A stretch of 64,000 bases of DNA from positions 558,001 to 622,000 of the forward strand of contig NZ_CP034179.1 of assembly GCF_003860345.1 (NCBI RefSeq), in the 5' to 3' direction. The translations under genes were made by a program, and so were the position numbers. Under the pieces are notes generated by a model that was not told where the DNA came from, searched no databases, and was given only the letters and a program-made list of their open reading frames with translations. The stretch is from Caenibius tardaugens NBRC 16725. GTDB lineage: Bacteria; Pseudomonadota; Alphaproteobacteria; Sphingomonadales; Sphingomonadaceae. Shown here piece after piece: positions 9,016 through 17,528 of the stretch (within the stretch, counting starts at the first letter, position 1; the number at the start of each line of letters is the position of its first letter).

Positions 9016-9033
9016 GCCCGGATTTCTATTCTG
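9000..9033. repeat. 17 bp tandem repeat on the terminator arm
   Basis: CCCGGATTTCTATTTTG (9000-9016) is followed at once by CCCGGATTTCTATTCTG (9017-9033), 16 of 17 bases identical. Either copy can pair with the left arm at 8976-8984. It lies between convergent genes. Confidence 0.8.
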
Positions 9034-9068
9034 CATCGCGACAGCCCACGCCGGGCTGAATCGCGCTT

Positions 9069-9536
9069 TCACCCGATGTTATACCTGCCATGCGCCGACA
9101 GGTTACCGAACAGATCGTTGGTGATGTACCGTTCCACGAAATGCCATTGGCCATTCCGCTTTTCAAAGCGATCGCGATAGTCGCCAGTGATGATCGGCTG
9201 CAAAGGCAGATCGGGCGCAGCCTGCACCACCAGCACCGTGCTGGTCGCGGTTGCCGCCACATCGCTTTCCGGTTCAACGATCACATTGCAGATCAGATGG
9301 CGCGTACGCGGAATACCATCATAAAGCTGCAGAAAGTCGGAAAACATGCGCGTGACTTCCGCTGCATCGTTGACCACGGGATCATCACGTCCTTCGAAAT
9401 GAACTGTGGCCGAAGCGAACAACTGCCCCATCGCATCCAGTTTCCCGGCATCCAGAAAACGCGGATAGGAATGGATCAGCTTCTGGATCGCCATAAGATC
9501 GACGACCCCGAAACCCGTATTCACCGGATCAACCAT
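9069..9536 (-). CDS. SnoaL-like (NTF2-fold) protein
   Basis: A 155-residue protein of the SnoaL-like / nuclear transport factor 2 superfamily. Typical features are an N-terminal helix pair (AIQKLIHSYPRFLDAG), the strand carrying ATVHFEGRDDP, RHLICNVIVEPE and the final strand GDYRDRFEKRNGQWHFVER. Members include limonene-epoxide hydrolase, ketosteroid isomerase and aromatic hydroxylase small subunits, and many are unassigned enzymes. I start it at ATG 9536, overlapping the COQ4-like gene by 8 bp; a longer start would run further into that gene. It is the third gene of a three-gene minus-strand operon (10922 to 9069). Reaction not determined. Confidence 0.82.
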   Translation of the reverse strand: MVDPVNTGFGVVDLMAIQKLIHSYPRFLDAGKLDAMGQLFASATVHFEGRDDPVVNDAAEVTRMFSDFLQLYDGIPRTRHLICNVIVEPESDVAATATSTVLVVQAAPDLPLQPIITGDYRDRFEKRNGQWHFVERYITNDLFGNLSAHGRYNIG

Positions 9537-10353
9537 ATGCCGCCTCCCAGGTCCAGGCCCAATGCCCTGCCGGAGGGCCATCCTCAAAACCGAATTCCTT
9601 GCGCACATCCTCGATCGAGACGTCGATCCAGTCTTCCCAACGGATCATGAACAGCGGCTTCTTCTGCTTCATGCCCAGCGCGTATCCGCGTGCCGTGCCT
9701 TCCAGCATGGCGGGCACGACTGCGGGATAGTGGCAATTCATCCGCATCAGGCTGGTGGACGACAGGAACATCGGCTGGAATGACAGCATCCCGGCCAGTT
9801 CGGGTGAGGAAAAGTAATTGAAACATGCCACAGTATTGGCGACAATCAGGGATTCTTCACCCACCGGGCTGGGATCGAGACCGGTAACGATATGTTCGAT
9901 ATCGTGGTTCTGTACCCGGCGTTTGTTGAGATATTCGAAATCGTTGCGCGGCTCCCCGCGGAACATGAAATCGATATCGAGTCCGCTTTCCTGAATAAAG
10001 CCACGCACGGCCGCACCAACCGTGCCATCCTTGCAGTGCGACAGGTCGATCTTGTTCCAGTCGGAAACGAAGCGCGCGTCCAGCCATTCGGCAAATTCGG
10101 CGTTGCTGGCCTTCTCCTCGTCCAGCAACGTCATAAGCCGTTCGAAATCCATTTCCTCGGCAATCGCGTTGCCGATTTCCGGCACGAGATAGGCTGCAGG
10201 CAGATCGTGCCCGTTCCGTTTCAGCCCCATCTGGGCATAAATGTCGCGGAACCGCGGATTGTTCAGATAGCGCGAATTGCTGATCAGAATGGACCCTGCC
10301 AGCGGCTCGTTCGCGCCCTTCAGATAATCCGCTTCTTTGCCTTCGATTTTCAT
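9529..10353 (-). CDS. COQ4-like protein in a catabolic operon
   Basis: A 274-residue protein with the COQ4 metal motif HDxxH-x11-E: His150, Asp151, His154 and Glu166 (HDIEHIVTG then GEE). COQ4 proteins act in ubiquinone biosynthesis, where the family has been tied to C1 decarboxylation/hydroxylation of the quinone head group. This copy lies between two SnoaL-like genes in a catabolic, Lrp-motif operon, with no ubiquinone gene nearby, so I infer a specialised paralogue acting on a catabolic intermediate. The start is ATG 10353, with a GGGAGAGG ribosome site upstream. Its stop overlaps the next gene by 8 bp. The family assignment rests on the motif and its exact spacing. Confidence 0.8.
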   Translation of the reverse strand: MKIEGKEADYLKGANEPLAGSILISNSRYLNNPRFRDIYAQMGLKRNGHDLPAAYLVPEIGNAIAEEMDFERLMTLLDEEKASNAEFAEWLDARFVSDWNKIDLSHCKDGTVGAAVRGFIQESGLDIDFMFRGEPRNDFEYLNKRRVQNHDIEHIVTGLDPSPVGEESLIVANTVACFNYFSSPELAGMLSFQPMFLSSTSLMRMNCHYPAVVPAMLEGTARGYALGMKQKKPLFMIRWEDWIDVSIEDVRKEFGFEDGPPAGHWAWTWEAAYG

Positions 10354-10478
10354 GCGTTCAAACCTCTCCCTCGATCCTGTGCGTCAGGATTCGAATCCAT
10401 ACGCGTAGTACAGAATGAGAAATCCCGGCTCAACCGTTCGGGACCGCGAACCGGCCCCGATGTGGTTGCCCGTCAGGA

Positions 10479-10922
10479 TCAGAGCGCTTCATTCTTGAAG
10501 TTCTGCCCAAACGCATCTGCGATAATCATCGGGTTCACGTATTCTTTCCAGAACACGACAATATCGCCTTCAAAACGCAGAATACCCAGATACCTGTTGG
10601 AATAATGCACCCCGGTGGACTGAAGCACCGTGTCCGAATGGTATTCCACGATCAGCGTATCGGGATCGAGCTGGTCGTAAAAGCTGTCGACCTGATGGTG
10701 ATACCCGTCGCAATCCGCCATCCCGCCACGGGACATCTCGATAAAGGCATCACGCCCGACCATTTGTTCGGGAAACCCCTTGATTGGCGGATAAGGCCAT
10801 TCGAACACGGCCTGTTCGTCGACATGGCGGCCGAAAGCGTCGAAATCCTTGCGCCCATATGCATCGATCAGTTCGGCAAAAATGGCGCGCAGCCGCGCTC
10901 TCCTGTCATCCTCGAATCCCAC
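10479..10922 (-). CDS. SnoaL-like (NTF2-fold) protein
   Basis: A 147-residue SnoaL-like protein of the ketosteroid-isomerase/PhzA-B type. The N-terminal helices (IFAELIDAYGRKDFDAFGRHV), the strand EQAVFEWPYPPI, the middle MVGRDAFIEM and the final FEGDIVVFWKEYVNP fit the fold. An Asp-rich patch (YDQLDPDTLIVEYHSD) sits where ligand-binding residues occur in relatives. It is the first gene of the operon that continues into the COQ4-like gene after a 125 bp gap. The Lrp-type element at 10976-11015 lies 54 bp before its start. Possible isomerase, dehydratase or epoxide hydrolase; not assignable from sequence alone. Confidence 0.82.
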   Translation of the reverse strand: MGFEDDRRARLRAIFAELIDAYGRKDFDAFGRHVDEQAVFEWPYPPIKGFPEQMVGRDAFIEMSRGGMADCDGYHHQVDSFYDQLDPDTLIVEYHSDTVLQSTGVHYSNRYLGILRFEGDIVVFWKEYVNPMIIADAFGQNFKNEAL

Positions 10923-10975
10923 TCAAGCCTCCTCTATGCTAAGCACAGATGGCTTCAGAACGCGGGATATGTCAA

Positions 10976-11015
10976 CGCAAAACGGAATATTTACATATCA
11001 AATTATCGCTTTGCG
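10976..11015 (-). promoter_or_regulatory. candidate Lrp-type operator
   Basis: CGCAAA (10976-10981) and TTTGCG (11010-11015) are inverted half-sites with a 28 bp spacer, 40 bp in total. The spacer is AT-rich (ATATCAAATTATCG). It sits between the end of the second Lrp gene and the start of the SnoaL/COQ4 operon. The same arrangement occurs at 12039-12079 and 17529-17568. Confidence 0.5.
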
Positions 11016-11018
11016 TAT

Positions 11019-11486
11019 TCATTGAGCGATAGTCGTCATCCTATAGTCATGCTTGAACATGCGGTGCGTCAGCTCATAACGGATGCGCGCGATCCCGGGG
11101 ATAGGATCGATCGTATCGTGCAGGTAATCCGCCAGATGGGTGGCGCTTCGCACCCAGGTGATCGCCATGATATCCGCACGCCCGATCAGCGAGGCCACGT
11201 AAGTGACTTCCGGCAGGGCAACGAGAGCATCGAGCACGCCCTGCAACGGATAGCTCGCGTCCACATCGATCCAGAGATAGGCGATGACGGAATCGGGAAT
11301 GTGATCGATGTTGGTTACCGCCACGACCTGCATGGCCTTTTCATCCATCAGCCGCTTCAGCCGCAAACGGATCGCCCCTTCGGTAAGCCCGAATTCGCGC
11401 GCAATCTCGCGATTGCTGACGCGCGCATCGCTCGCCAAACGATCGAGCAACCGCCGATCAAGATCGCTGAGTTCGATTTCCCTCAT
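11019..11486 (-). CDS. Lrp/AsnC-family transcriptional regulator (second of a pair)
   Basis: A 155-residue regulator. The N-terminal winged helix-turn-helix (DLDRRLLDRLASDARVSNRE then FGLTEGAIRLRLKRL) is followed by the RAM ligand-binding domain (about 65-150). The family forms dimers to octamers and senses small molecules, often amino acids, but also catabolic effectors. Its start overlaps the stop of the upstream Lrp gene by 4 bp, so the two are coupled and may form hetero-oligomers. Candidate operators flank the pair (10976-11015 and 12039-12079), suggesting autoregulation and control of the neighbouring catabolic genes. Confidence 0.93.
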   Translation of the reverse strand: MREIELSDLDRRLLDRLASDARVSNREIAREFGLTEGAIRLRLKRLMDEKAMQVVAVTNIDHIPDSVIAYLWIDVDASYPLQGVLDALVALPEVTYVASLIGRADIMAITWVRSATHLADYLHDTIDPIPGIARIRYELTHRMFKHDYRMTTIAQ

Positions 11487-11941
11487 TCGAAACGCCCCCA
11501 GGGTTGCACATATTTGACGATGTTCATGGCCAGCGCAGCCTCCACACCGATAACGCCATCGATCTGCGGTATGGTTTGCGTCACAAGCAGGTTCAACGCC
11601 GCCATATCTCGTGCAATAACCTGAATTTCCAGATCATTACGGCCAATAACCGACAGCACGGAGATGACCCCGGGAATATCGACCAGATCGTTCGCAACCT
11701 CGTCGATCGTCCTGCCGCGAATCTTCAGCCCAAGTAGCCCGGTAAAGGGATATCCCATCGAACCGAGATCGAGCTTGGCGACAATCCGCATGGAATCGGA
11801 CTCTTCAAGACGGCGAATGCGCGCCCTGACAGTCGCTTCGGTCAGCCCAACCCTTTGCGCAAGTTCACGGATCGGAACCCGGCCATCATCCCGCAATTCA
11901 GCGATGATCGCCTCGTCGTGTTCATCCAGTTGACGCCTCAA
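11483..11941 (-). CDS. Lrp/AsnC-family transcriptional regulator (first of a pair)
   Basis: A 152-residue regulator with an N-terminal helix-turn-helix (LDEHDEAIIAELRDDGRVP then VGLTEATVRARIRRLEESDSM) and a C-terminal RAM domain with the family pattern VISVLSVIGRNDLEIQV. It is the first gene of a two-gene operon with its paralogue at 11019. The two are clearly different in sequence, so this is not a recent duplication. The start at ATG 11941 is preceded by a GGGG-rich Shine-Dalgarno (AAAGGGGTGGG). The element at 12039-12079 lies about 98 bp upstream and is the likely control site. Confidence 0.93.
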   Translation of the reverse strand: MRRQLDEHDEAIIAELRDDGRVPIRELAQRVGLTEATVRARIRRLEESDSMRIVAKLDLGSMGYPFTGLLGLKIRGRTIDEVANDLVDIPGVISVLSVIGRNDLEIQVIARDMAALNLLVTQTIPQIDGVIGVEAALAMNIVKYVQPWGRFE

Positions 11942-12038
11942 GCACCCACCCCTTTCGCTTGAACGGCGCTATGGCATCACGCCTGTTTTTGCAAACCTGT
12001 AAAACAGCGGAACAATATTGCACAGATGGATGCGAATT

Positions 12039-12079
12039 CGCAAAATGAAAATCCGGATATTTGCCCTTATCGTTTTGCG
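12039..12079 (-). promoter_or_regulatory. candidate Lrp-type operator
   Basis: CGCAAA (12039-12044) and TTTGCG (12074-12079) are inverted half-sites with a 29 bp spacer, one base longer than the copies at 10976 and 17529. It lies upstream of the Lrp pair, in the 208 bp gap before it. Confidence 0.5.
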
Positions 12080-12149
12080 CATCACATAATGGGCAGCACT
12101 GCTACAACTGTGCCGCCTATCCCCTCAGGCAAAAAAACGATCGCATCAA

Positions 12150-13226
12150 TTAAAGCCGTATATGGCGCACCGTGGGGACAGGCGTTTCCTCCGCACGGAC
12201 CCACCGGAGCAGCAGAAATCCTTCGTTATGGCCATGTGTGGTCAGCCAGTTCGGCCGACCCGGATCCTGATGCGCGACAACGATTGTCGCAGTGCCATCA
12301 TCGTTCAGCTCTACGGTACCATTGTTGATGCAGGCCGGAACATAACGGTAATCGAGCGATTCCATCCACCAGTTGTTGACCTGGATATTCCAGAATTCGC
12401 ACGTCGGTATCGGGGTGTCGATCAGCAAGGCCTCGCCCGGTTCCAGCTTCCAGTATCCGTGGACATAGAAGATCGCCGGGTCGCCTCCGGCCTTCTGGAA
12501 CATCTCCTGCCCCCAATCGCGCATGTCATTGGGGTGCGACATGAACATCTTCGACCAGTCGGCAAACAGTTTCGAACTGTTCACAACAAAATCGGCGGCG
12601 CCCGTCAGCCGCGCGCGCAGTGCATCGGGATCAAGCGGATCGGGCATCGCCGGCCCTTCGCTGATCCGTTCGATGGCAAATGCCGCGGGCACTTCGCTGC
12701 GGCGGTCGATGAAGGTTTGCCGCACTTGCAGGATATTGGAATCCGCCGCCAGCGGGAGCCACGCCGAGCCATCGTCCGGCTTTGTCTGGCTCGCGATGAT
12801 GACGAAGTCGCCATTGGCGTCCGCCCCGAACTCATCCCCCTGCAATTCCCCGGTTGACGCCATGGTGCCGTCGATCGCGTAACGGTTGGCTTTCGAACCG
12901 ATGCTGAGATAGCTGACCGAGCCGATATTCCCGGTCAGCCGATAGGTGCGATCGCCGCCGATCGTGGCGGACAGATAGAGGTTATCGGGATTGTCCCCGC
13001 CCAGTTTCGCGGTTTCATGACTGGGCCGCACGAAAGTGGGGAAATCCGGATCGCCCCCCTCCAGATAGATTTCCAGACCCAGGCGGATCAGGCGGCTGAG
13101 ATAGCGTGCACCCTCCGCCTGATCGAACGCCGCCACGGGCGCCCCTTCGGCGGTCAGCGTGGCGCGCGCTTCGCCCAACCGCGCGGTAAACGCATCCCAG
13201 ACATCTGCACCCGTCGTCGTGTTCAT
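12150..13226 (-). CDS. DUF1214 domain-containing protein
   Basis: A 358-residue protein with a C-terminal DUF1214 domain, marked by GEALLIDTPIPTCEFWNIQ, NWWMESLDYR and HQDPGRPNWLTTHGHNEGF. DUF1214 has a beta-sandwich-like fold; its function is not known, although it often pairs with DUF1254. Here there is no DUF1254 half and no signal peptide, so it is probably cytoplasmic. It is the last gene of the OYE-MFS-SDR-DUF1214 operon (17382 to 12150), 22 bp after the SDR. Two other proteins in the window share its architecture (35108 and 38351), which argues for a recurrent role in this catabolic system. Confidence 0.88.
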   Translation of the reverse strand: MNTTTGADVWDAFTARLGEARATLTAEGAPVAAFDQAEGARYLSRLIRLGLEIYLEGGDPDFPTFVRPSHETAKLGGDNPDNLYLSATIGGDRTYRLTGNIGSVSYLSIGSKANRYAIDGTMASTGELQGDEFGADANGDFVIIASQTKPDDGSAWLPLAADSNILQVRQTFIDRRSEVPAAFAIERISEGPAMPDPLDPDALRARLTGAADFVVNSSKLFADWSKMFMSHPNDMRDWGQEMFQKAGGDPAIFYVHGYWKLEPGEALLIDTPIPTCEFWNIQVNNWWMESLDYRYVPACINNGTVELNDDGTATIVVAHQDPGRPNWLTTHGHNEGFLLLRWVRAEETPVPTVRHIRL

Positions 13227-13248
13227 ATCCCTGCTCCCTTGTGCCTCA

Positions 13249-14010
13249 TCACCCGGTCAGTTGCCCGCCATCGAGTATCAAAACCGTGCCCGTGGCATAC
13301 CGTGCCTCATCGCTTGCCAGATAGGCAATGGCTGCGGCGATTTCGGCCGGGGTGCAGGCATCCCGATCGGTGAGCTTGGGCATGTTGCGCCCTGCAGCCT
13401 CGGTAAAAATGGCAGGGTCGATGCCACCTGCGGCCGTGGTCTTTTCGTGCATCGGCGTGTTGACGCCGCCCGGTGCAATGGCGTTCACCCGGATGCCATG
13501 GCGCGCCCATTCCAGCGACGTGCTCTTCGTCAGGGCAATCACGCCCGCCTTGGAAATGCCATAGGCGGAGGTGCCATATACCGGATGCAGACCGCTGGCC
13601 GAAGCGACATTGACAATGCAGCCCTTTGCGGCGCTGAGCGGTGCAAACGCGGCCTGTGTCAGATAAAATGGTCCCGACAGATTGATATCCAACGTACGCT
13701 GCCATGCGCCCAGATCGGTTTCCTCGATCCGGCCCCAGGTCATGATCCCGGCAATATTCAGCAGGATATCGATCCCACCCATTGCCGCCTGCGCATCGCC
13801 AACCAGCTTCAGCGCGGCAGCGGGATCGCGCGCGTCATAGGCAAACGCATGGCCGCCAAGCCTGTCGGCCATGGCCTGCGCCCCCGCAACATCGACATCC
13901 CCGATTGCGACAGTTGCTCCTTCGGATGCGAAACGCTCCGCAGTGGCCTGCCCGATGCCCGATGCCCCGCCTGTCAGCAACACGCGCCTGCCGGCAAACC
14001 GCTGTCCCAT
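13249..14010 (-). CDS. short-chain dehydrogenase/reductase (classical SDR)
   Basis: A 253-residue classical SDR with TGGASGIG at about residues 13-20, NIAG in place of NNAG near 87, Ser in NVASASG and the catalytic YGISK, and a C-terminal TGTVLILDGGQLTG. The acidic end of beta-2 (IGDVD) suggests NAD(H). It starts one base after the MFS gene stops and precedes a DUF1214 gene, so it belongs to the OYE operon. It probably acts on a hydroxyl or keto intermediate of the same pathway as the OYE-type reductase. Substrate unknown. Confidence 0.9.
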   Translation of the reverse strand: MGQRFAGRRVLLTGGASGIGQATAERFASEGATVAIGDVDVAGAQAMADRLGGHAFAYDARDPAAALKLVGDAQAAMGGIDILLNIAGIMTWGRIEETDLGAWQRTLDINLSGPFYLTQAAFAPLSAAKGCIVNVASASGLHPVYGTSAYGISKAGVIALTKSTSLEWARHGIRVNAIAPGGVNTPMHEKTTAAGGIDPAIFTEAAGRNMPKLTDRDACTPAEIAAAIAYLASDEARYATGTVLILDGGQLTG

Positions 14011-14011
14011 A

Positions 14012-15223
14012 TCAGTCCCGTTCCTTCTCGATCAGATCATGTCGATTGCGCAACGCCACCCATGCGGCGACCGCGAGAAACACACACCCCGCTGCCGTGA
14101 ACGCACCCAGCGCCCCAAGATGGCGGCGCAAGGGATCGAAAATCAGCGGATTGAGGAATTGCCCGGCGTTGAGAGCGCTCACGATCAGGCCCATGGCGAG
14201 CGCATGCACCGTGGGCGACACCCGGCGGAACAGCAGCGATGCAGTGGCCGGTTCCGACATGCCTGCGCCGATCCCCACCAGCGCGCAGCCGAGGAAAATC
14301 ATCCAGATTTCCGATGAAAGGCCGATCAGCACGAGGCCCGCCCCCATGCTCAGGGCATCGATCGCCAGAAAACCATGCAAGCCGATCCAGCGCCGCAGGA
14401 AACCGAAGGCCCAGGCGGAAACCATCGCCACAAACGATGTCGCGGCGATGACCACGCCAATCGTCTCGGCACTGCCAATGCCCTTGTGGGCCAGCACGAA
14501 CCCGGCCTGAATCGGCGGGGTGAACATACCCAGCGTCAACAGGATCAGCAGCGCATAATAGGGCCACACGCGCGCCAGTTCGGGCGCGGGCTTTGCTTCC
14601 GTCCGGTCCACCGGCACATGACCCGGCGCCATATCGCGGATCACGAACCACGAAACGAACAAGACGGGAATGCCCAGCAGATAGAGCGCAAAGGGCATCT
14701 GCCAGCCGCCGATATCGACCAGCCTGCCGCCAAAGATCAACGCCACACCTGCCAGAAGCGAAGAGACCGACGTGGCATAGCCGAGCACGCGTTCGCGCGT
14801 GTGCCCCGAGAAATGATCACCAATCAGCCCGAGGCAGGATGTCAGCACACCCCCGCCCGCGATACCCAGCAACAGACGCAGCACGATCAGGGCCTCGCGG
14901 CTTTCTGTCAGCAGGACGCCCGCGCCACCGATAATATAGAGCACCAGCGATACCAGCAGCACCGCGCGCTGCCCCACATGTCCGGCCAGCCAGCCCGCAA
15001 CAGGCGCCGATGCGATCAGCATGGCAGCCGGCAATGTCATCACGATCTGCGAGAAAAGCTGACTGCCCGCATCGGCCCCGAAATGCTGCGCCATCGCGAC
15101 CAGCGCCGGGGCCGCCGCCATCGGAATCAACGATACCAACGCGGGCCCGGCAATACAGACAGCCGCCACCAGCCAGCCCGCATTTCTGTCTGCGGTGGCC
15201 CCGTTATCAAGCCCGGCACGCAT
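14012..15223 (-). CDS. MFS transporter
   Basis: A 403-residue major facilitator with about 12 membrane helices and an MFS-like loop (GWLAGHVGQRAVLLVSL). The start is ATG 15223, 11 bp after the OYE gene stops; an in-frame upstream ATG would overlap that gene by 67 bp and adds an Arg/His-rich stretch that is not native. The family moves small molecules by proton coupling across the inner membrane. It is co-transcribed with the OYE-type reductase, SDR and DUF1214 genes, so it probably takes up the pathway substrate or exports an intermediate. A related MFS gene lies at 33873, also directly followed by a DUF1214 gene. Confidence 0.9.
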   Translation of the reverse strand: MRAGLDNGATADRNAGWLVAAVCIAGPALVSLIPMAAAPALVAMAQHFGADAGSQLFSQIVMTLPAAMLIASAPVAGWLAGHVGQRAVLLVSLVLYIIGGAGVLLTESREALIVLRLLLGIAGGGVLTSCLGLIGDHFSGHTRERVLGYATSVSSLLAGVALIFGGRLVDIGGWQMPFALYLLGIPVLFVSWFVIRDMAPGHVPVDRTEAKPAPELARVWPYYALLILLTLGMFTPPIQAGFVLAHKGIGSAETIGVVIAATSFVAMVSAWAFGFLRRWIGLHGFLAIDALSMGAGLVLIGLSSEIWMIFLGCALVGIGAGMSEPATASLLFRRVSPTVHALAMGLIVSALNAGQFLNPLIFDPLRRHLGALGAFTAAGCVFLAVAAWVALRNRHDLIEKERD

Positions 15224-15234
15224 ATGGCGTGCGC

Positions 15235-17382
15235 TCAGATCGCCTGAGTGGCGAGCGTTGCGTCGCGCATCGCCCCTTCGATGTAACCGACCCCGGTGCA
15301 ATCGCCCACGCGATGCACCGTGAACCCCGCCGCCGCGAGCGCATCGGCGAGCGTTTCGTCCCCGGTCGCGCCTTTCGCCACGATCACCGTATCCGCGCCG
15401 ATCATGCGTTCCTGCCCGCCGTCATTGGTATAACGCACGGTGTGGTCGCCAATGCTGAAATCACTGGCATTGGTCAGCATGGCAACGCCCAGTTCGTGGC
15501 ATTCGTCGATCGCGCGAAAACGGCGGACCAGCGGGATACCCCGGCCGACACGCGATGATTCCTCGAGAACGGTGACTTTGCGCCCCCGTTTTGCGAGAAA
15601 TTCCGCCAGTTCCAGCCCAACCAGTTCCCCACCGATAATGACCACACGCTTGCCCAGCGGCATCCAGACTTTCGATCCCTGACGCAGCAGGGCGAGCTTG
15701 CCCGTAAGCCCCGTCAGATTGCCCAATCGCATCGCCACCCGCGTGGGCCGCGTGGTCTTGTCGGAAATCCGGTCCAGTTCACGGCCCAGCACAAGACTGC
15801 GCATATCGTCGCCGGAAAACACGAAATCGCGATCCGCGCCCGGGATCGGCGGCATCGTCCGCTTCGCGCCAGTCGCCACGACGATCTCGTCAACCTGCAG
15901 TTCCCGCGCCAGTTCCGGCGTGACTTTCGTGCCCAGCCGCACTTCGACCCGACCATCGGTGACCTGCCGCTTCAACCAATCCACGATGCCCTGGTTGGGC
16001 GCATAGGCAACCGATGCGAATTGCGCGGTGCCGCCCAGCCGCATCGTCGTTTCACACAGGGTCACCTTGTGGCCCTTGTCCGCCAGCAGACGCGCAGCCT
16101 CCATGCCGCCGGGGCCACCACCAACCACCAGAACTTTCTTGTGCCGTTCGGGCGCAGCGGGGCGCCGTTCCGTTTCGAACCCGGTCATCGGATTGACCGC
16201 GCACATCACGTGGCTGGAATTGAAAATCGCGCTGATACAGGTGTAGCAATAGACGCAGGGCCGCACCTCTTCAGGCGTACCGGCAGCCAGCTTGTTAGGC
16301 AGGTGCGGATCGGCGAGCAACTTGCGCCCCATCGTCACGAAATCGAGCTTGCCCTGCGCAATGAACCGGTCCGCATCTTCCGGCTCGATCCGCCCCGGGC
16401 AAATCACCGGGACCGAAACCGCCGCCTTGATCGCCGCGGCATTGCTGACGAAACAATTGGGAATGTCCGTCGCGTGGCCGGTGGAATAGGTGCGTCCGTA
16501 ATTGGAATCCCCATGCGCGCTGACGTGTATGGCATCGACACCGGCTTCCTCGGCCAGTTGCGCCGTGCGGATCGCGTCCTGCAAGGTGATGCCATAATCC
16601 ATCAGGAATTCCTGGCTGTCGAAGCGCATCCACACGGGATAGTCCGGACCGACCGTTTCGCGCACGGCGCGGATCGTGCGAGTCAACAAACGCGCGCGGT
16701 TTTCAATCGAACCGCCGTAATTGTCGGTGCGCTGGTTATAGGCCGGGGACAGGAAGGTGGAGAAGATATAGCCGTGGCCGGCATGCAACTCGACGGCATC
16801 GATGCCTGCACGCTTCGCCCGGTCGGCCGCTGCGGCGAACAGGTTCACGATGCGATCGATGCTCTCTTCGGTATCCAGCGTATCGTACTTGATTTCGCCC
16901 ATGGTAGCGTAGGGTTCGAAGAACTTCGCCTGCTCTTCCTCAAGCATGACGTCGACGAAATCGCCGCTGTCCTTCGAGGCCTTGGGCACGGATGGGCACG
17001 CCAGCGGCCGCCCGTCGAGCATGTCGGTCATCGCCGTGATGCCAGCGTGGTGCAACTGCACGGCAAGCTTGGCCCCATGCGCATGCACTTCATCAGCCAG
17101 CGCCTTCAGACCGGGAATAAACCGGTCATCCGAAATCGCTTCCTGCCGCCAGTTGCTGGCACCCACGGGGAACCCGACAGAAACCGATCCCATCGTGACC
17201 AGTGCCGCGCCCCCTTTGGCACGCTCCGCATAATATGTGCGCAGACGTTCTCCAACGGAGCCGTCTTCTTCCGCAAGGTTCGATCCCATCGGCGAGAAGA
17301 AGATGCGGTTGCGCAATTCCAGCTGGTTGATCCGACCGGGCGACAGCAGGTGCGGAAAGCTCTTTTTCTTGAACACGCCCAT
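15235..17382 (-). CDS. OYE-type NADH:flavin oxidoreductase with FeS and FAD domains (FadH-like)
   Basis: A 715-residue protein of the 2,4-dienoyl-CoA reductase / trimethylamine dehydrogenase family. The N-terminal TIM barrel (1-365) binds FMN. A 4Fe-4S cluster is predicted at Cys376, Cys379, Cys382 and Cys394 (C-x2-C-x2-C-x11-C). A dinucleotide-binding segment follows (VLVVGGGPGGMEAA, about 417-430), and a second one (VVIIGGELVGLELAEF) lies near 585. Relatives reduce conjugated C=C bonds or demethylate amines; the His-His pair at 110-111 and the active-site GHGY loop fit an enone reductase. First gene of a four-gene operon, with an Lrp-type element 147 bp upstream. Likely acts on an alpha,beta-unsaturated catabolic intermediate. 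Confidence 0.92.
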   Translation of the reverse strand: MGVFKKKSFPHLLSPGRINQLELRNRIFFSPMGSNLAEEDGSVGERLRTYYAERAKGGAALVTMGSVSVGFPVGASNWRQEAISDDRFIPGLKALADEVHAHGAKLAVQLHHAGITAMTDMLDGRPLACPSVPKASKDSGDFVDVMLEEEQAKFFEPYATMGEIKYDTLDTEESIDRIVNLFAAAADRAKRAGIDAVELHAGHGYIFSTFLSPAYNQRTDNYGGSIENRARLLTRTIRAVRETVGPDYPVWMRFDSQEFLMDYGITLQDAIRTAQLAEEAGVDAIHVSAHGDSNYGRTYSTGHATDIPNCFVSNAAAIKAAVSVPVICPGRIEPEDADRFIAQGKLDFVTMGRKLLADPHLPNKLAAGTPEEVRPCVYCYTCISAIFNSSHVMCAVNPMTGFETERRPAAPERHKKVLVVGGGPGGMEAARLLADKGHKVTLCETTMRLGGTAQFASVAYAPNQGIVDWLKRQVTDGRVEVRLGTKVTPELARELQVDEIVVATGAKRTMPPIPGADRDFVFSGDDMRSLVLGRELDRISDKTTRPTRVAMRLGNLTGLTGKLALLRQGSKVWMPLGKRVVIIGGELVGLELAEFLAKRGRKVTVLEESSRVGRGIPLVRRFRAIDECHELGVAMLTNASDFSIGDHTVRYTNDGGQERMIGADTVIVAKGATGDETLADALAAAGFTVHRVGDCTGVGYIEGAMRDATLATQAI

Positions 17383-17528
17383 CTTTCAGGCTCCTTTCGA
17401 GACCTTGTGCACCGGCAACGCCGCAACACGACTCCGCATCCGACCCTCCCTGAGATATTCTTCAGCCAGCTTATGGAAAGCATCGACTGAATTCAACCTT
17501 AATTGCGCATATATCGCGCATATTACTA

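Noticed and set aside
16021-17490. Open frame of about 489 codons antisense to the OYE-type gene
   Set aside because: No domain pattern; the opposite strand carries the full FMN, FeS and FAD motifs.
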